NCBI GenBank assembly: GCA_963795435.1
Contig: CAWCHV010000001.1
Location: 1 to 64,000, forward strand
Origin: JAFKFI01 sp963795435
GTDB taxonomy: Bacteria > Pseudomonadota > Alphaproteobacteria > Acetobacterales > Acetobacteraceae
Length of the DNA: 64,000 nt
Reading direction: 5' to 3'
A program made the translations under genes and the position numbers. How positions within the stretch are numbered: the first letter of the stretch is position 1; every line of letters starts with the position of its first letter. Below are positions 45,712-54,729 of the stretch, in pieces. The notes under the pieces were generated by a model. The model was given only the letters and a program-made list of their open reading frames with translations, ran no database searches and was not told the origin of the DNA.

Positions 45712-46617
45712 TCAGCTCTTCGCCACGTTGATCTTGTCCAGGGCCATGCGAATGCCGTGCGCCAGTTTCTGAGCGTCATCGTTGGCCCAGAAGTGGACGA
45801 AGAAGGTCCGAGGTGTGTCGTCCAGCATGTGGTTGTGGACGGCCGTCACCTCGATGCCGTTCTCCCGCAGCGCCTTGAGGACCGGATTGACCTCCGTCGC
45901 GAGCAACACGAAATCGCCGGTGATCGCGGTCTTGCCGCCCCCGGTCGGCTGGAAGTTCACGGCGATCGCCGTCCCCATCGCCGGCGGCACCGCCATTCCA
46001 TCGTCGCTAATCGTATCACAGCGCGGGATGGCGAACTGGTAGACGCCGCCATTGGCGGTCCCCTTGTGGCCAAGCGTCGCCTCAAGCCGGGCCGTGTCGA
46101 TGTCGAGCGAACCGGAGGCCGCGGGGGCGGCCGGCGATGCCGAAGCTCCAGGCATGCCGAGAGGGGTCTTGCTCGCGCCGAGTGCGTCGTGGAGCGCGGC
46201 GGCGAGCTTCACCGGATCGCCCTGTCCGGCGACGTGCATGTAGAATGTCGGCGGCTGTGCCCGCAGAAGATGATTGTGGACCGCGGTGACCGTTATGCCG
46301 TTGGCGAACAGCTTGCTCATGACCGGATTGATCTCGTCCTCGGCCAATACGAGATCGCCCATGACCATCGCCTCGCTGCCCATCGATTTGAAGGCGAGCC
46401 AACCACCGAGCGCCAGGGAAGGCTTGATGAGCACTCCGTCGGCGGTGACATGCAGGTCAGTCCGTGGCAGCCCAAACTTATGAACGCCTCCAGGCTGGTT
46501 GGTGCCGGTCTTGCCGAGCGCCTGGTCCACCTTGCTCCAGTCCATGTCGGCGGCCGACGCGGGCGGCACCGTCGCGAGAAGCACGCCCGCTACCGCAAAG
46601 GCATGGACTTGGCGCAT
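45712..46617 (-). CDS. Tandem DUF1259 periplasmic protein of the chromate operon
   Basis: About 301 residues from ATG 46617. Signal peptide MRQVHAFAVAGVLLATVPPA, cleavage after SAA. Two similar domains follow. The first has MDWSKVDQALGKTGTNQPGG and VTAVHNHLLRAQPPTFYMH; the second has LDIDTARLEATLGHKGTANG and VTAVHNHMLDDTPRTFFVHF. The repeated AVHNHxL motif could bind metal. DUF1259 proteins (LppY/LpqO family) are frequent next to chrA. It follows chrA by 56 bases on the same strand. Confidence 0.8.
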   Translation of the reverse strand: MRQVHAFAVAGVLLATVPPASAADMDWSKVDQALGKTGTNQPGGVHKFGLPRTDLHVTADGVLIKPSLALGGWLAFKSMGSEAMVMGDLVLAEDEINPVMSKLFANGITVTAVHNHLLRAQPPTFYMHVAGQGDPVKLAAALHDALGASKTPLGMPGASASPAAPAASGSLDIDTARLEATLGHKGTANGGVYQFAIPRCDTISDDGMAVPPAMGTAIAVNFQPTGGGKTAITGDFVLLATEVNPVLKALRENGIEVTAVHNHMLDDTPRTFFVHFWANDDAQKLAHGIRMALDKINVAKS

Positions 46618-46673
46618 GAAGCATCTCCCATCGAAAAAGTGCGGGCATTTGTGACGCTGCGGGCGACCAATCA

Positions 46674-47885
46674 TCATTGGACGAAGACCCACGAGGGCTG
46701 CAGCACCGGAAAGGCGATGATCCCGATCATCGCGGTAACGCCGATCAGCAGCGGATTGCTGACCTTGAAGCGGAACAGCACGGCGAGGCAGCCAACGGCG
46801 ATGAGCGCCGTCAGCCAATCGCCAATGGCGATCTTCCCGAGCAGCAAGGAAGCTCCCAGGATTGTGCCGATCGCAGCGGCGAAGGCTCCTTTGACGAAGC
46901 CCTGGACGTTCGGATTGTCGCGGTGCCTGAGCAGGATGGGGGCGACGATCAGGATGAGCAGGAACGAGGGGAGGAATATCCCGATGGTGGATACGAGCGA
47001 GCCCCAGAAGCCGGCGACCAGGTAGCCGACGAAAGTGGCGGTGATCACCACCGGGCCCGGGCTCATCATGCCGATCGCGACGGCGACCAGGAATTCGCGC
47101 GGGTTCAGCCAGTTGGTCTCCTGCACCAGGCCCTTCTCGAGGAACGGTACGATGACAAGCCCGCTGCCGAAGGTCAGCGCACCGGCTTTGAGGAAGAACG
47201 CCAGCAGCTTGCCCAGCAGCGGAAGGGAAGCGGTCTGCGTGGTGCCGATCGCGATGGAGCCACTTGCCCCCACGGGCGCTGCCAAGGCCGCCATCGTCGC
47301 GGGCGGCATACGGCGGAGCAGCGAGCCGTAGTAGAGGATGCCGAGAATGCCCGCGCCGATGAACAGGATCGCCACTTCGGCTTGCAGCGCGACGGTCACG
47401 GCGAACGATGCGCCCGCCACCGTCCACTGGAACCAGTCTTCCATCCCAAGCTTCGAGAGCCGCCAACAGGAGTGGAGAATGAGGGCGATCACTGCCGGGC
47501 TGACCCCGTAGAAGATCGCGGTCATCCAGGAGAGCCCGCCGAAATGGACGTAGAGCGCGCCGAGCGCGGCGACGATGATAAAGTTCGGCAGAATGAAAGC
47601 CCAGCCCCCGGCCCACGCCCCCCAGAAGCCGCAGCGCATGTAGGAGACGAAGATCCCGACCTGGATCGCCAGCGGGCCGGGAAGCGACTGGCTGACAGCG
47701 ATCGCGTCACGCATCTCTTGTCGAGTGAGCCAGCCGCGTTCCTGCACAAGCTCCTTTTCCATCAGCCCGCACAGTGCGACCGGGCCACCGAACCCCAGCG
47801 TGCCCAGCCGGAGGAAATAACGGACGAGATCGCCGATCGCGATGCGCGACGGCCCGCAAGGGGCGACATCCGGAACGACGGTCAC
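46674..47885 (-). CDS. chrA: Chromate transporter ChrA
   Basis: 403 residues with two homologous halves, each opening with the chromate transporter signature: YFLRLGTLGFGGPVALCGLM and later FFLKAGALTFGSGLVIVPFL. SQSLPGPLAIQVGIFVSYM and GMMSPGPVVITATFVGYLV are the equivalent second motifs. About ten to twelve membrane segments. It expels chromate from the cytoplasm, giving resistance. It overlaps the upstream chrB-like gene by four bases (GTGA/ATGA-type), showing coupling. Length is normal for the long-chain CHR family. Confidence 0.93.
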   Translation of the reverse strand: MTVVPDVAPCGPSRIAIGDLVRYFLRLGTLGFGGPVALCGLMEKELVQERGWLTRQEMRDAIAVSQSLPGPLAIQVGIFVSYMRCGFWGAWAGGWAFILPNFIIVAALGALYVHFGGLSWMTAIFYGVSPAVIALILHSCWRLSKLGMEDWFQWTVAGASFAVTVALQAEVAILFIGAGILGILYYGSLLRRMPPATMAALAAPVGASGSIAIGTTQTASLPLLGKLLAFFLKAGALTFGSGLVIVPFLEKGLVQETNWLNPREFLVAVAIGMMSPGPVVITATFVGYLVAGFWGSLVSTIGIFLPSFLLILIVAPILLRHRDNPNVQGFVKGAFAAAIGTILGASLLLGKIAIGDWLTALIAVGCLAVLFRFKVSNPLLIGVTAMIGIIAFPVLQPSWVFVQ

Positions 47886-48727
47886 TGCCTCCGCTCCCGT
47901 GCCGCACGGCTATCGATCGACGGGTTCGGCCAATTGTGGGTCTCCTCCACCGCGTCGCGGCTCCAGCGATAGAAGGCGTCGTAGAGAGCCAGACCCGCAT
48001 CAAGCTGAACGAGGTCATCCTTGTGCATCCGCGACAGGCCGAGCGACGCAGCCAGCAGACCGGCCGCCTGCGGTGCGAGGTCGAGGCGCGCCGTATCGGC
48101 CCCGCGCACGATCAGGGCGAGGCGGTCGAGCACGCTGCAATGCAGTCCGAATTCCTCGACCATGACATCGAAGGTGCAAAGCTCCTCGCGGTAACTCCAG
48201 AACACGCCGTCCACGTCGAAAGGAGTCGCGCCGAACCGTTCGGCCACGCCCATGACCTCGGGTGGCGAGACGAATAGGAACACGGCGCGGGGGTCCACGA
48301 AGCGGCGGATCAACCAGGGGCAGGCGATCCGGTCCACCTTGGGACGGGCACGGGTGACCCAGACCGTCCGGCCTTCCGGGTCTCGCGGCGGAACTTTGTC
48401 GGGCCGAACCAGGAGGCCGCCTGCGGCCACCCACGCCTCGAAGCCGCCTTCCAACAACTCGGCCTGAATCCCGGCATGTCTCAGCCAGGCGGCCACACCT
48501 TCGCTAAGTTTGAGCCCTTGCTGGCACACAACAACGACGTGCCGACGGTTGGCATAGTGGGCAGCCCAGGAAGTAACCGTACGAAAGTCACGCCGAACAG
48601 CGCCGGGGAGCATCCGGGGGTCGGCGGCAAGATCCTCGTCAGTCCGCACGTCGATGAGCGCCGGCGAATCGGGCAAGCCGACGAGGCGCGACAATTGGGC
48701 GGCGGTGAGTATGGTCGGTGGCGGCAT
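47882..48727 (-). CDS. chrB: Rhodanese-ChrB fusion chromate resistance protein
   Basis: 281 residues from ATG 48727. Residues ~1-110 are a rhodanese domain (SPALIDVRTDEDLAADPRML; active-site loop VVVCQQGLKLSEGVAAWL). Residues ~125-275 are the ChrB domain (VWVTRARPKVDRIACPWLIR, RFVDPRAVFLFVSPPEVMGV, FDVMVEEFGLHCSVLDRLAL). ChrB-type proteins sense chromate and regulate chrA or otherwise raise resistance; here the N-terminal DNA-binding part of classical ChrB is replaced by rhodanese. First gene of the operon. Confidence 0.88.
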   Translation of the reverse strand: MPPPTILTAAQLSRLVGLPDSPALIDVRTDEDLAADPRMLPGAVRRDFRTVTSWAAHYANRRHVVVVCQQGLKLSEGVAAWLRHAGIQAELLEGGFEAWVAAGGLLVRPDKVPPRDPEGRTVWVTRARPKVDRIACPWLIRRFVDPRAVFLFVSPPEVMGVAERFGATPFDVDGVFWSYREELCTFDVMVEEFGLHCSVLDRLALIVRGADTARLDLAPQAAGLLAASLGLSRMHKDDLVQLDAGLALYDAFYRWSRDAVEETHNWPNPSIDSRAARERRQ

Positions 48728-49155
48728 GACACGTCCGCTCCCTTGGAAGGAGTTTGGACGCGATACTTCGGCTGCCGCCTCACGGGGTGATCGCGAGTGT
48801 CCCCTTGCGATCAGGATGCGGGCTGACGGCCGAGTGAGTCAAGCTTCGCCGCTCTAGCAGAGCGGGGTGCCGCCGAGTGTATCATTTGCCCCGTTCCATA
48901 CCATCCGCGCGAGCAAAACGCAGTCTCGCCTCGGCCGTGTTGATCGAGCCCCGGTGACGCGGAATCATCGTCATCCGAAGTCGTCATCTATGGTGCTGCC
49001 GGGGGTGCCGCACCATGTCGAGATCCATGCGGCCCACCACAACCTGCATGGCCGCATCGCAGCTGCCGGAGGGCGGTTTCGCACCCGGCGTGTGGAGCAG
49101 TATTGGCGAAGTTGCTCCGAGCAGCAGGCGCTCAGTCGAGTACGTGTGCCTGTTG
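48728..49155. other. Intergenic between chromate operon and anti-sigma gene
   Basis: About 430 bases, containing the likely chromate-operon promoter close to 48730-48800. No gene of quality on either strand. Confidence 0.3.
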
Positions 49156-49905
49156 TCAGACACGCTCGGAAAGCGCCTCCAGGCGGGAATAAGGCTCTGC
49201 TGCTATGACCATGTAGCCGACTCCCTTGTCGATCCAGGCGCACCCGTCCAGATCCCCCGCATCCACGTCCTCGATCGGCGTCATGTGCCCAACCGGCATC
49301 GGGCGCACGAATAGGGTCAGACGAGTGCCGCGCCCGTTCTCGTACATGAATAGCGCCGCCGGGCCGTGCCTCGTGGCAACAAGCCTGCCACCCAGCAGTT
49401 CGTAGCCAAGACCAGAAAGATCCGGGGGGGACACGGGACGGTTCAGCCGGTTCGACAGCCACCGCGCCAGATCGGCGCGTTCCGCAGCCCAGAGTTCTAC
49501 GGGGCGGCGTTCGTCGGCCGTGTACACCGTGTAGCTGGCTGCCGCATCCTCCACGAGAGCGTCGAGGCCGGTGGGCGTGCGCGAGCCGAAGTACCAGCCG
49601 CCACCGCCGCCCAGTCCGAAGCCAAACAGGACGGTCGCGGCGATTCGCCACCAGCGCGGCCGACGTGCAAGTCGCGCTTCAACCAGGCGGTTCAGGTTGA
49701 GCGAGGCTGGGATCGGCTCGGCGGCACGACCGGCCAGCATCATGCGAATCCCGTCGCGCTGAGCACTGTAGCTGCTGACGCGCTGCGCGATCTCAGGGTG
49801 CCCTCGCAGGTAGCGGTCCACCGCGGCCCGGCGCTCCGCGTCGAGGAAGCCGTCGACGTAGGCATGCAGCTCCTCGTCCGTGATCGGCCGACCTTCCTCC
49901 GTCAC
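49156..49905 (-). CDS. Membrane anti-sigma factor
   Basis: 249 residues from ATG 49905. The N-terminus (DEELHAYVDGFLDAERRAAV, YLRGHPEIAQRV) is the anti-sigma domain. One transmembrane helix (WWRIAATVLFGFGLGGGGGW) is at ~90-110. The periplasmic C-terminus contains RPVSPPDLSGLGYELLGGRL and FMYENGRGTRLTLFVRP, as in RsiW/ChrR-like transmembrane regulators. It overlaps the sigma factor gene (four bases), the usual pairing. It should hold the sigma factor inactive until a periplasmic signal arrives. Confidence 0.85.
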   Translation of the reverse strand: MTEEGRPITDEELHAYVDGFLDAERRAAVDRYLRGHPEIAQRVSSYSAQRDGIRMMLAGRAAEPIPASLNLNRLVEARLARRPRWWRIAATVLFGFGLGGGGGWYFGSRTPTGLDALVEDAAASYTVYTADERRPVELWAAERADLARWLSNRLNRPVSPPDLSGLGYELLGGRLVATRHGPAALFMYENGRGTRLTLFVRPMPVGHMTPIEDVDAGDLDGCAWIDKGVGYMVIAAEPYSRLEALSERV

Positions 49906-50402
49906 TTCACCCTCCTGAGGCCGGGCCTGTCCTCAGCCTCCGCCACTTGGCGCAGATGCTCGCGCCCGCCCGCCAGCAGGGACATGACTGTGCCGACCGG
50001 AATACCGAGAACACGCGATACCTCGGCGTAAGTCAGGTCCTCGATTGAGACGAGCAGAACAACAGCCCGCTCCAGTGGCGGCAGTCGATTGAGGTTGAAC
50101 ATTGTCTCTAGCCAGTGTTGCGTCTCCTGCCGTTCGCCGGTCCGATTAACGGCGTCTTGCTCCAGAGGACCGCCGACGGACCGCTGCCTGATCCGCCACG
50201 CTCTGCTGACGGAAAGGCCGTGCATGATGCGGAAGAGCCAAGTACGCACGTCTGCGTCGTGGTGTCGGGCGTGCAACTTGTCCAGCGCACGCAGCAGCGT
50301 GGCTTGGACCAGGGCATCGGCGTCCTGCTGCCGTGGAAACAGCGTGAACGCGTACCGTCGGAGAGATGGAATACAGGCTTCAATGCGGGAGAGAATTGCC
50401 AT
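49902..50402 (-). CDS. ECF-type RNA polymerase sigma factor
   Basis: 166 residues. Sigma region 2 spans SLRRYAFTLFPRQQDADALV and RTWLFRIMHGLSVSRAWR; region 4 spans LPPLERAVVLLVSIEDLTYA and VSRVLGIPVGTVMSLLAGGR. Length is typical of ECF factors. It precedes and overlaps its anti-sigma factor. The Gly/His-rich lipoprotein gene upstream is a candidate target. Confidence 0.9.
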   Translation of the reverse strand: MAILSRIEACIPSLRRYAFTLFPRQQDADALVQATLLRALDKLHARHHDADVRTWLFRIMHGLSVSRAWRIRQRSVGGPLEQDAVNRTGERQETQHWLETMFNLNRLPPLERAVVLLVSIEDLTYAEVSRVLGIPVGTVMSLLAGGREHLRQVAEAEDRPGLRRVK

Positions 50403-50669
50403 CGTCCCCTACCAGGGCCGCCGACCGACCAAACTTGGGAGGAAATCCCCGACTGGATCCACGATCGTTGTGGCGTGCGCGGCTGCCGAGCCCCTCTACG
50501 ACAGGACATCGACTGGCGAGGGCACCATTCGCATTGCCCTTGTGGCGTGTCCGCTAGGCGTCGAAAGCGGCATTGGCTCGCCTTCCTCGTTTGGTGCGAT
50601 GCGAGACGCTTGGAGATCAGGATCATTCCCGCCGGCCAGTCGGTGAGGAACATTCACCTCCCCCGGAGG
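50403..50669. other. Intergenic upstream of ECF sigma gene
   Basis: About 270 bases; probably carries the autoregulated sigma promoter, which I could not assign with confidence. Confidence 0.3.
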
Positions 50670-51161
50670 TCACCCGTGATGCATGCCGCCCATTCCTCCG
50701 TGCCCGAAACCGTCGTGCCCGAAGCCGCCGTGCCCGAAGCCGCCGTGAGCGAACTCACGATGGAAGCGGTGGAAATGGTGAAACCGGTCGACGAACACGA
50801 AAGAGCTTCCGAAACTCAGCCCGATCGGCGGCCCCCAAAGCCAAGAATCGTAATACGAGTAGTAGGGGTAAAAAGAACCGTAGGCATAGGATAGGGGCGG
50901 TCCGTAGACCGTTTGGAACTGAGACGGCTCACCCGACGGACCTTCGGCGATCCTCCAGCTGCCATCGGCCTGCCGGCAGGCGCGCCCGACGATCTCCTGT
51001 TGCCGTCCATCGACCGTAGCTTGTGCCGTATACTCTCGGCAGGTTGGATCATCAGCCGCCACTCGCTCGGTCACTTGCGATATCACTGGCTCTGGAGGCG
51101 GCAAGGGCGCCTGCACACAGCCAGAAAGGACCAGCCCTGACAGGGCGATCAGCTGCCGCAT
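50670..51161 (-). CDS. Gly/His-rich outer-membrane lipoprotein
   Basis: About 163 residues from ATG 51161 (MRQLIALSG). Lipobox LSGC at ~12-15 after a short hydrophobic segment. A globular part contains three further cysteines (TCREYTAQATVDGRQQEIVG, RACRQADGSWRIAEG). A Tyr-rich stretch follows (YAYGSFYPYYSYYDSW). The C-terminus is strikingly rich in His, Phe and Gly: RFHHFHRFHREF, then repeated HGGFGHGGFGHDGFGHGGM. This could bind metal at the cell surface. Upstream of the sigma/anti-sigma pair. Confidence 0.7.
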   Translation of the reverse strand: MRQLIALSGLVLSGCVQAPLPPPEPVISQVTERVAADDPTCREYTAQATVDGRQQEIVGRACRQADGSWRIAEGPSGEPSQFQTVYGPPLSYAYGSFYPYYSYYDSWLWGPPIGLSFGSSFVFVDRFHHFHRFHREFAHGGFGHGGFGHDGFGHGGMGGMHHG

Positions 51162-51198
51162 ACTCTCCTCCATCCCGAACGACGGAGATGTCTGCTCT

Positions 51199-51519
51199 CT
51201 ACGAAATCAGCGGGTCGCGCACCGCCGTCGCACAGTGCGCTGTACCCCCTTCAACGGGGCGCCTTCGGCGGCATGCGGCGCAGCCACGCCCCTGAACTCG
51301 CGGCCCCGGGATCTTCCCGACCTTGGCACCCTGCCTATGGCTCAATCCGAATGGACGCCCCGCAGGCGCGGAAATTCCGCCCGCGAATGCGCGACGGACC
51401 CGATCGCGATTTCCCTTCCTGGACCGGAAGGTCAACACAACGTGGTCCTCGATCACTTCGGCCATCAAGCTGTAGGGAAGACTCGCTTTTTTCTTGGCGT
51501 GACGAGCGACCATCGTCAC
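51199..51519 (-). CDS. Small hypothetical protein
   Basis: Only the first ~75 residues (KKKASLPYSLMAEVIEDHVV, LTFRSRKGNRDRVRRAFAGG) look protein-like. No family recognised; low confidence that the frame is used. Confidence 0.22.
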   Translation of the reverse strand: MTMVARHAKKKASLPYSLMAEVIEDHVVLTFRSRKGNRDRVRRAFAGGISAPAGRPFGLSHRQGAKVGKIPGPRVQGRGCAACRRRRPVEGGTAHCATAVRDPLIS

Positions 51520-51607
51520 TGGGGTGTTCGTGCGTAATTCAAGAGATTCGCTGCAAAGCCAGCCGGTTGATAGGTTTGGTATTTTTCGTTGCAGAAATCT
51601 GGTGCGC

Positions 51608-52609
51608 CTACGGGGCCGGGCTCAAACCCAGCCCGAGCGAGTCGTCGAGCAGCTCGGCTTCCCAATTCTTCAGAAATTCGATCTGGCGGTCGAACCAGGC
51701 ACCCAGCCATTGCGTGCCCCAGCCGGTCGAACCGACCGCGTATTCGCCCATCAACCAGATATGGCGGATCGGAACGAAGACCGCCACCGCGTCCAGATCG
51801 GGGCGCGCGATCGGGTTTCGGCTGTGATAACCATCGAGGAAGGGCCGCCACAGAGCGCGCCGCGCAGGCGCGAAGGCGCGCGCGCTCCACAGAAAGACCG
51901 CAAGGTCATAGGCGCGCCAGCCCAGGCCGCCATCGTCGAAATCGAACAAGGTCGCGGCACCGTCGGGCCCGAAGTGCGCGTTGAACCCATGGCAATCACC
52001 GTGACACGCGCCCCATGACAGCGCGCTCGCCCGATCGGAGACGAGTTGATGCAGACGGCTGGCGAGATCCGTCAGGTACCGGTGCGCCTCGGGCCGGTCG
52101 CCGAGCAGGGCGCCGAGCGCTGCCAGAGGACGATCGAGCAGGTGTTCGAGGTCGAGGATAAAGCGATTGTGGCGAATGGCGAACCCGGCGGCTTCCGCAT
52201 GGATGCAGGCCAACACCGTGCCCTGCGCATGGGCATCCGCGGGCGTTTCCTCCGGTGCGCGGCCGACGATGAAATCGAACAGCAATGCCAACCGCGTCCC
52301 CTCTGGCGCGCTCGCTGGCTGGCAATAGCACCCGTCGCGGCCGCATAGAGGCGCGACCACCGATACGCCGCGGCTGCGCAGGTGGGCGAGCAGCGATGCC
52401 TCATATTCCAGATCGCTCGCGCGGCGTCGGCCGGCGCGGGACAGGCGGAGCACTGCGCGCCGGCTGTCCGCCTCTGCGACGTAGAGGTCATTAAACCCGC
52501 GCTGAAGCAGCCGGTAGGAGGTGACAGGGCCAAAAGGGAAGCGGTTGGCGACAAACCGCGCGACCGAATGCGCGGAGGGTGTCGCATAGGCGCAATCCAG
52601 GTTTGACAT
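51608..52609 (-). CDS. Aminoglycoside phosphotransferase-fold kinase (SrkA/homoserine-kinase-like)
   Basis: About 333 residues from ATG 52609 (MSNLDCAYATPSAHSVARF). N-lobe: GFNDLYVAEADSRRAVLRLS with the ATP-binding strand pair. Catalytic Brenner motif HGDCHGFNAHFGPDG and metal site LFDFDDGGLGWRAYDLAVFL are complete. The C-terminal helix region is WLMGEYAVGSTGWGTQWLG. The group includes stress-response kinase SrkA and homoserine-kinase-type enzymes; the substrate cannot be named. Transcribed away from the acetyltransferase gene. Confidence 0.85.
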   Translation of the reverse strand: MSNLDCAYATPSAHSVARFVANRFPFGPVTSYRLLQRGFNDLYVAEADSRRAVLRLSRAGRRRASDLEYEASLLAHLRSRGVSVVAPLCGRDGCYCQPASAPEGTRLALLFDFIVGRAPEETPADAHAQGTVLACIHAEAAGFAIRHNRFILDLEHLLDRPLAALGALLGDRPEAHRYLTDLASRLHQLVSDRASALSWGACHGDCHGFNAHFGPDGAATLFDFDDGGLGWRAYDLAVFLWSARAFAPARRALWRPFLDGYHSRNPIARPDLDAVAVFVPIRHIWLMGEYAVGSTGWGTQWLGAWFDRQIEFLKNWEAELLDDSLGLGLSPAP

Positions 52610-52837
52610 GGCATGTTGTCCAAGAGCGGAGGATGCCGCCTGAATCAAATCAGGCGAGAGCGGCCGATCGGGTTCGCTCAGGCGTCCTTGCTGCTCAGCT
52701 GCGGCAACATCATCTTTTTTGCTCCTTGGCGGCGGCCTAATAGCAGACCTGACCGCGAGCCGCCAAGGCGATACGGCACAGGTTGCCGATGACCTGCAAG
52801 CTTACCCGGCATCGCGTGCCGAAGGTATCCAGTAGGG

Positions 52838-53422
52838 TTGGCGGGTGTGGACGATGAGAGCAAGCAGTTATGGGAGTCAGACTTGTCGTCCGCTAAAGCC
52901 CGCGTTGCCGACGTGACAGTGACAGCGGCCGCCGCCACGCAGCGGCCGATTCTCGATCATTTGATGCAGCTCTATCTGCACGACTTCTCGGAATTCGCGC
53001 CCATCGGCAGCGCTCATGGCGAGGTCGATGCCGACGGACGGTTCGCCGACGAACGGCTTGATAGCTACTGGCAGGAAGGCGGGCGCATTCCGTTGCTGAT
53101 TCGGGCCGACGACCGTCTCGCCGGTTTCGCGTTGCTCAACCAATGGTCCGCTCTTGGGCTGCCGCTCGACCGGGCCATGGCGGAGTTCTTCGTGCTCCGC
53201 AAGTACCGCCGGGTTGGCGTCGGCACGCGCGCTGCCTTGCTCCTGTTCCATCGATTTCCCGGCGGGTGGGAAGTGCCGGTGGCCTGGTACAACCAGCCGG
53301 CCTTGCGGTTTTGGCGTGATGTGACCCACGTCGCCGCTGCCGGACACGTGGAGGAGTGCGCCGGCGACGGGGAGCGCTGGTCAGGCACGGTCCTGCGCTT
53401 CAGCACCCGGGCGGCAACATGA
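52838..53422 (+). CDS. GNAT-family acetyltransferase
   Basis: 194 residues from an alternative start at 52838 (TTG); the ORF could also begin at a GTG at 52847. Central strands and the acetyl-CoA loop: RLAGFALLNQWSALGLPLDR, EFFVLRKYRRVGVGTRAALL. The loop RKYRRVGVGTRA fits the Q/RxxGxG/A pyrophosphate site. End: VAWYNQPALRFWRDVTHV. Substrate unknown. Similar length to other single-domain GNATs. Confidence 0.82.
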   Translation: MAGVDDESKQLWESDLSSAKARVADVTVTAAAATQRPILDHLMQLYLHDFSEFAPIGSAHGEVDADGRFADERLDSYWQEGGRIPLLIRADDRLAGFALLNQWSALGLPLDRAMAEFFVLRKYRRVGVGTRAALLLFHRFPGGWEVPVAWYNQPALRFWRDVTHVAAAGHVEECAGDGERWSGTVLRFSTRAAT

Positions 53423-53517
53423 AAGCTCGGCTTCTCGGCCGCGCCCGCGCGTCCCCTCCCGAGCAGGCGACGCCGGCGCGAGCGCCCTTTCCGGCTCAAC
53501 AGCGCTGGAGCAGAGCG

Positions 53518-54420
53518 ATGAACCGAGCGTGGCGCAACGCGGTCGTTCTCGGCCTCATGCTGTTGGCGTCCTCGCTTCATGCACAGGCGCCTGAGCCGGC
53601 GAGCGAAATGGCAGGGACGGAGTTCTGGGCAACGACCGCGCTGGGGCGCCTCAAGGCCCGGGTCTACCCAGCTTCGCAACCCGGCATCCACCCCGTGCTC
53701 ATTGTCGTGCTCCACGGCGACGCCCCGTTCTCAACACCGACGTACCAGTACCGCTTTGCGCAGCTGGCGGCGGCGGTGAACAACGGTGTGGTGGTTGCTG
53801 CCGTCTTGCGCCCCGGCTACTTCGACGGGGAGAGCCGGTCCGATGGAACTAGAGGTAGGACGACCGGCGACAACTACACGCCGGAAGTTGTCGATGCCGT
53901 CGACCAAGCAATCGGTCAGTTACGGGAGAAGTACCAGCCAGGCCGCATCGTGCTGGTCGGCCACTCCGGAGGAGCGGCGATCAGCGCTGACCTGCTCGGC
54001 CGGCACCCCGAAACCGCCGACGCCGCGCTGCTCGTGTCCTGCCCCTGTGACGTTGCGGCATGGCGCCGGCACATGAAGGCCCGCCAGGGAAGCGAGATCT
54101 GGGATGCGCCGGTCACGAGCCTGTCACCCATGGATCTGGTTCCATCCGTGTCCCCGTCGGCGCGGGTGTGGATGGTGGTCGGGGCGGAGGACCATATCGC
54201 ACCCCCTGCCCTCACGAACGAGTACGCCGCAGCGCTCCGCGCCCATGGGGTGAAGGTCGACGTCGTGATCCTCCCAGGCCTCGCCCACGACATCCTGCTC
54301 GAGGGCGCGACCTTCGACGCCTTGCACGGCCTTCTTGCCCAGCTCGCCGCCACGGCATCCGGTCAGCCCAGGCCAACGGTAGACCAGGAAGGCAGCGCAC
54401 AGGGGCCAGCGACCCACTAA
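53518..54420 (+). CDS. Secreted alpha/beta hydrolase
   Basis: About 300 residues from ATG 53518, with a signal peptide (MNRAWRNAVVLGLMLLASSL to HAQA). Strand HPVLIVVLHGDAP supplies the oxyanion region. Nucleophile elbow GHSGGA is in RIVLVGHSGGAAISADLLG. The acid Asp is near VWMVVGAEDHIAPPA, and the His is LPGLAHDIL. An intact catalytic triad suggests a periplasmic esterase or lipase-like enzyme. An earlier in-frame start at 53356 exists but overlaps the acetyltransferase gene. Confidence 0.83.
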   Translation: MNRAWRNAVVLGLMLLASSLHAQAPEPASEMAGTEFWATTALGRLKARVYPASQPGIHPVLIVVLHGDAPFSTPTYQYRFAQLAAAVNNGVVVAAVLRPGYFDGESRSDGTRGRTTGDNYTPEVVDAVDQAIGQLREKYQPGRIVLVGHSGGAAISADLLGRHPETADAALLVSCPCDVAAWRRHMKARQGSEIWDAPVTSLSPMDLVPSVSPSARVWMVVGAEDHIAPPALTNEYAAALRAHGVKVDVVILPGLAHDILLEGATFDALHGLLAQLAATASGQPRPTVDQEGSAQGPATH

Positions 54421-54477
54421 GGTCCTGGCTTGTCGCGGGACGGTTCCGAGCGGTACACTCCCGCGCCGGAGACCACC

Positions 54478-54729
54478 ATGCCCGACACGATCCCCGTGAC
54501 CCTCGAGGTCGAACCTGAAGCGGCAGCCGCGCTTGCGGATCCGGCCACCCGCGCCCGCATCGGCCGCCTTGTCAGCCGCGTGCTGCAGCCCGCGGCCGTC
54601 GGGCGCCTCATCGCAGCGATGGACGCCCTCGCGGCGGAGGCGGAGCGACGTGGTCTGACGGACGAGATCCTCGAAGAGGAACTCGCCGCCTACAATGCCG
54701 AGCGCCGGGACGCGCCGCCGTCGGCGTGA
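54478..54729 (+). CDS. Antitoxin-like protein of PIN toxin pair
   Basis: About 83 residues from ATG 54478 (MPDTIPVTLEVEPEAAAALA). N-terminal strand followed by helices (DPATRARIGRLVSRVLQPAA), then an acidic helical tail (LTDEILEEELAAYNAERRD). The shape is that of small ribbon-helix-helix or similar antitoxins. Overlaps the toxin start by four bases (GTGA), the typical arrangement, so toxin and antitoxin are coupled. Confidence 0.65.
   Translation: MPDTIPVTLEVEPEAAAALADPATRARIGRLVSRVLQPAAVGRLIAAMDALAAEAERRGLTDEILEEELAAYNAERRDAPPSA

Noticed and set aside
45613..47972. Long plus-strand frames over DUF1259 and chrA
   Set aside because: Antisense to two clearly recognisable genes.
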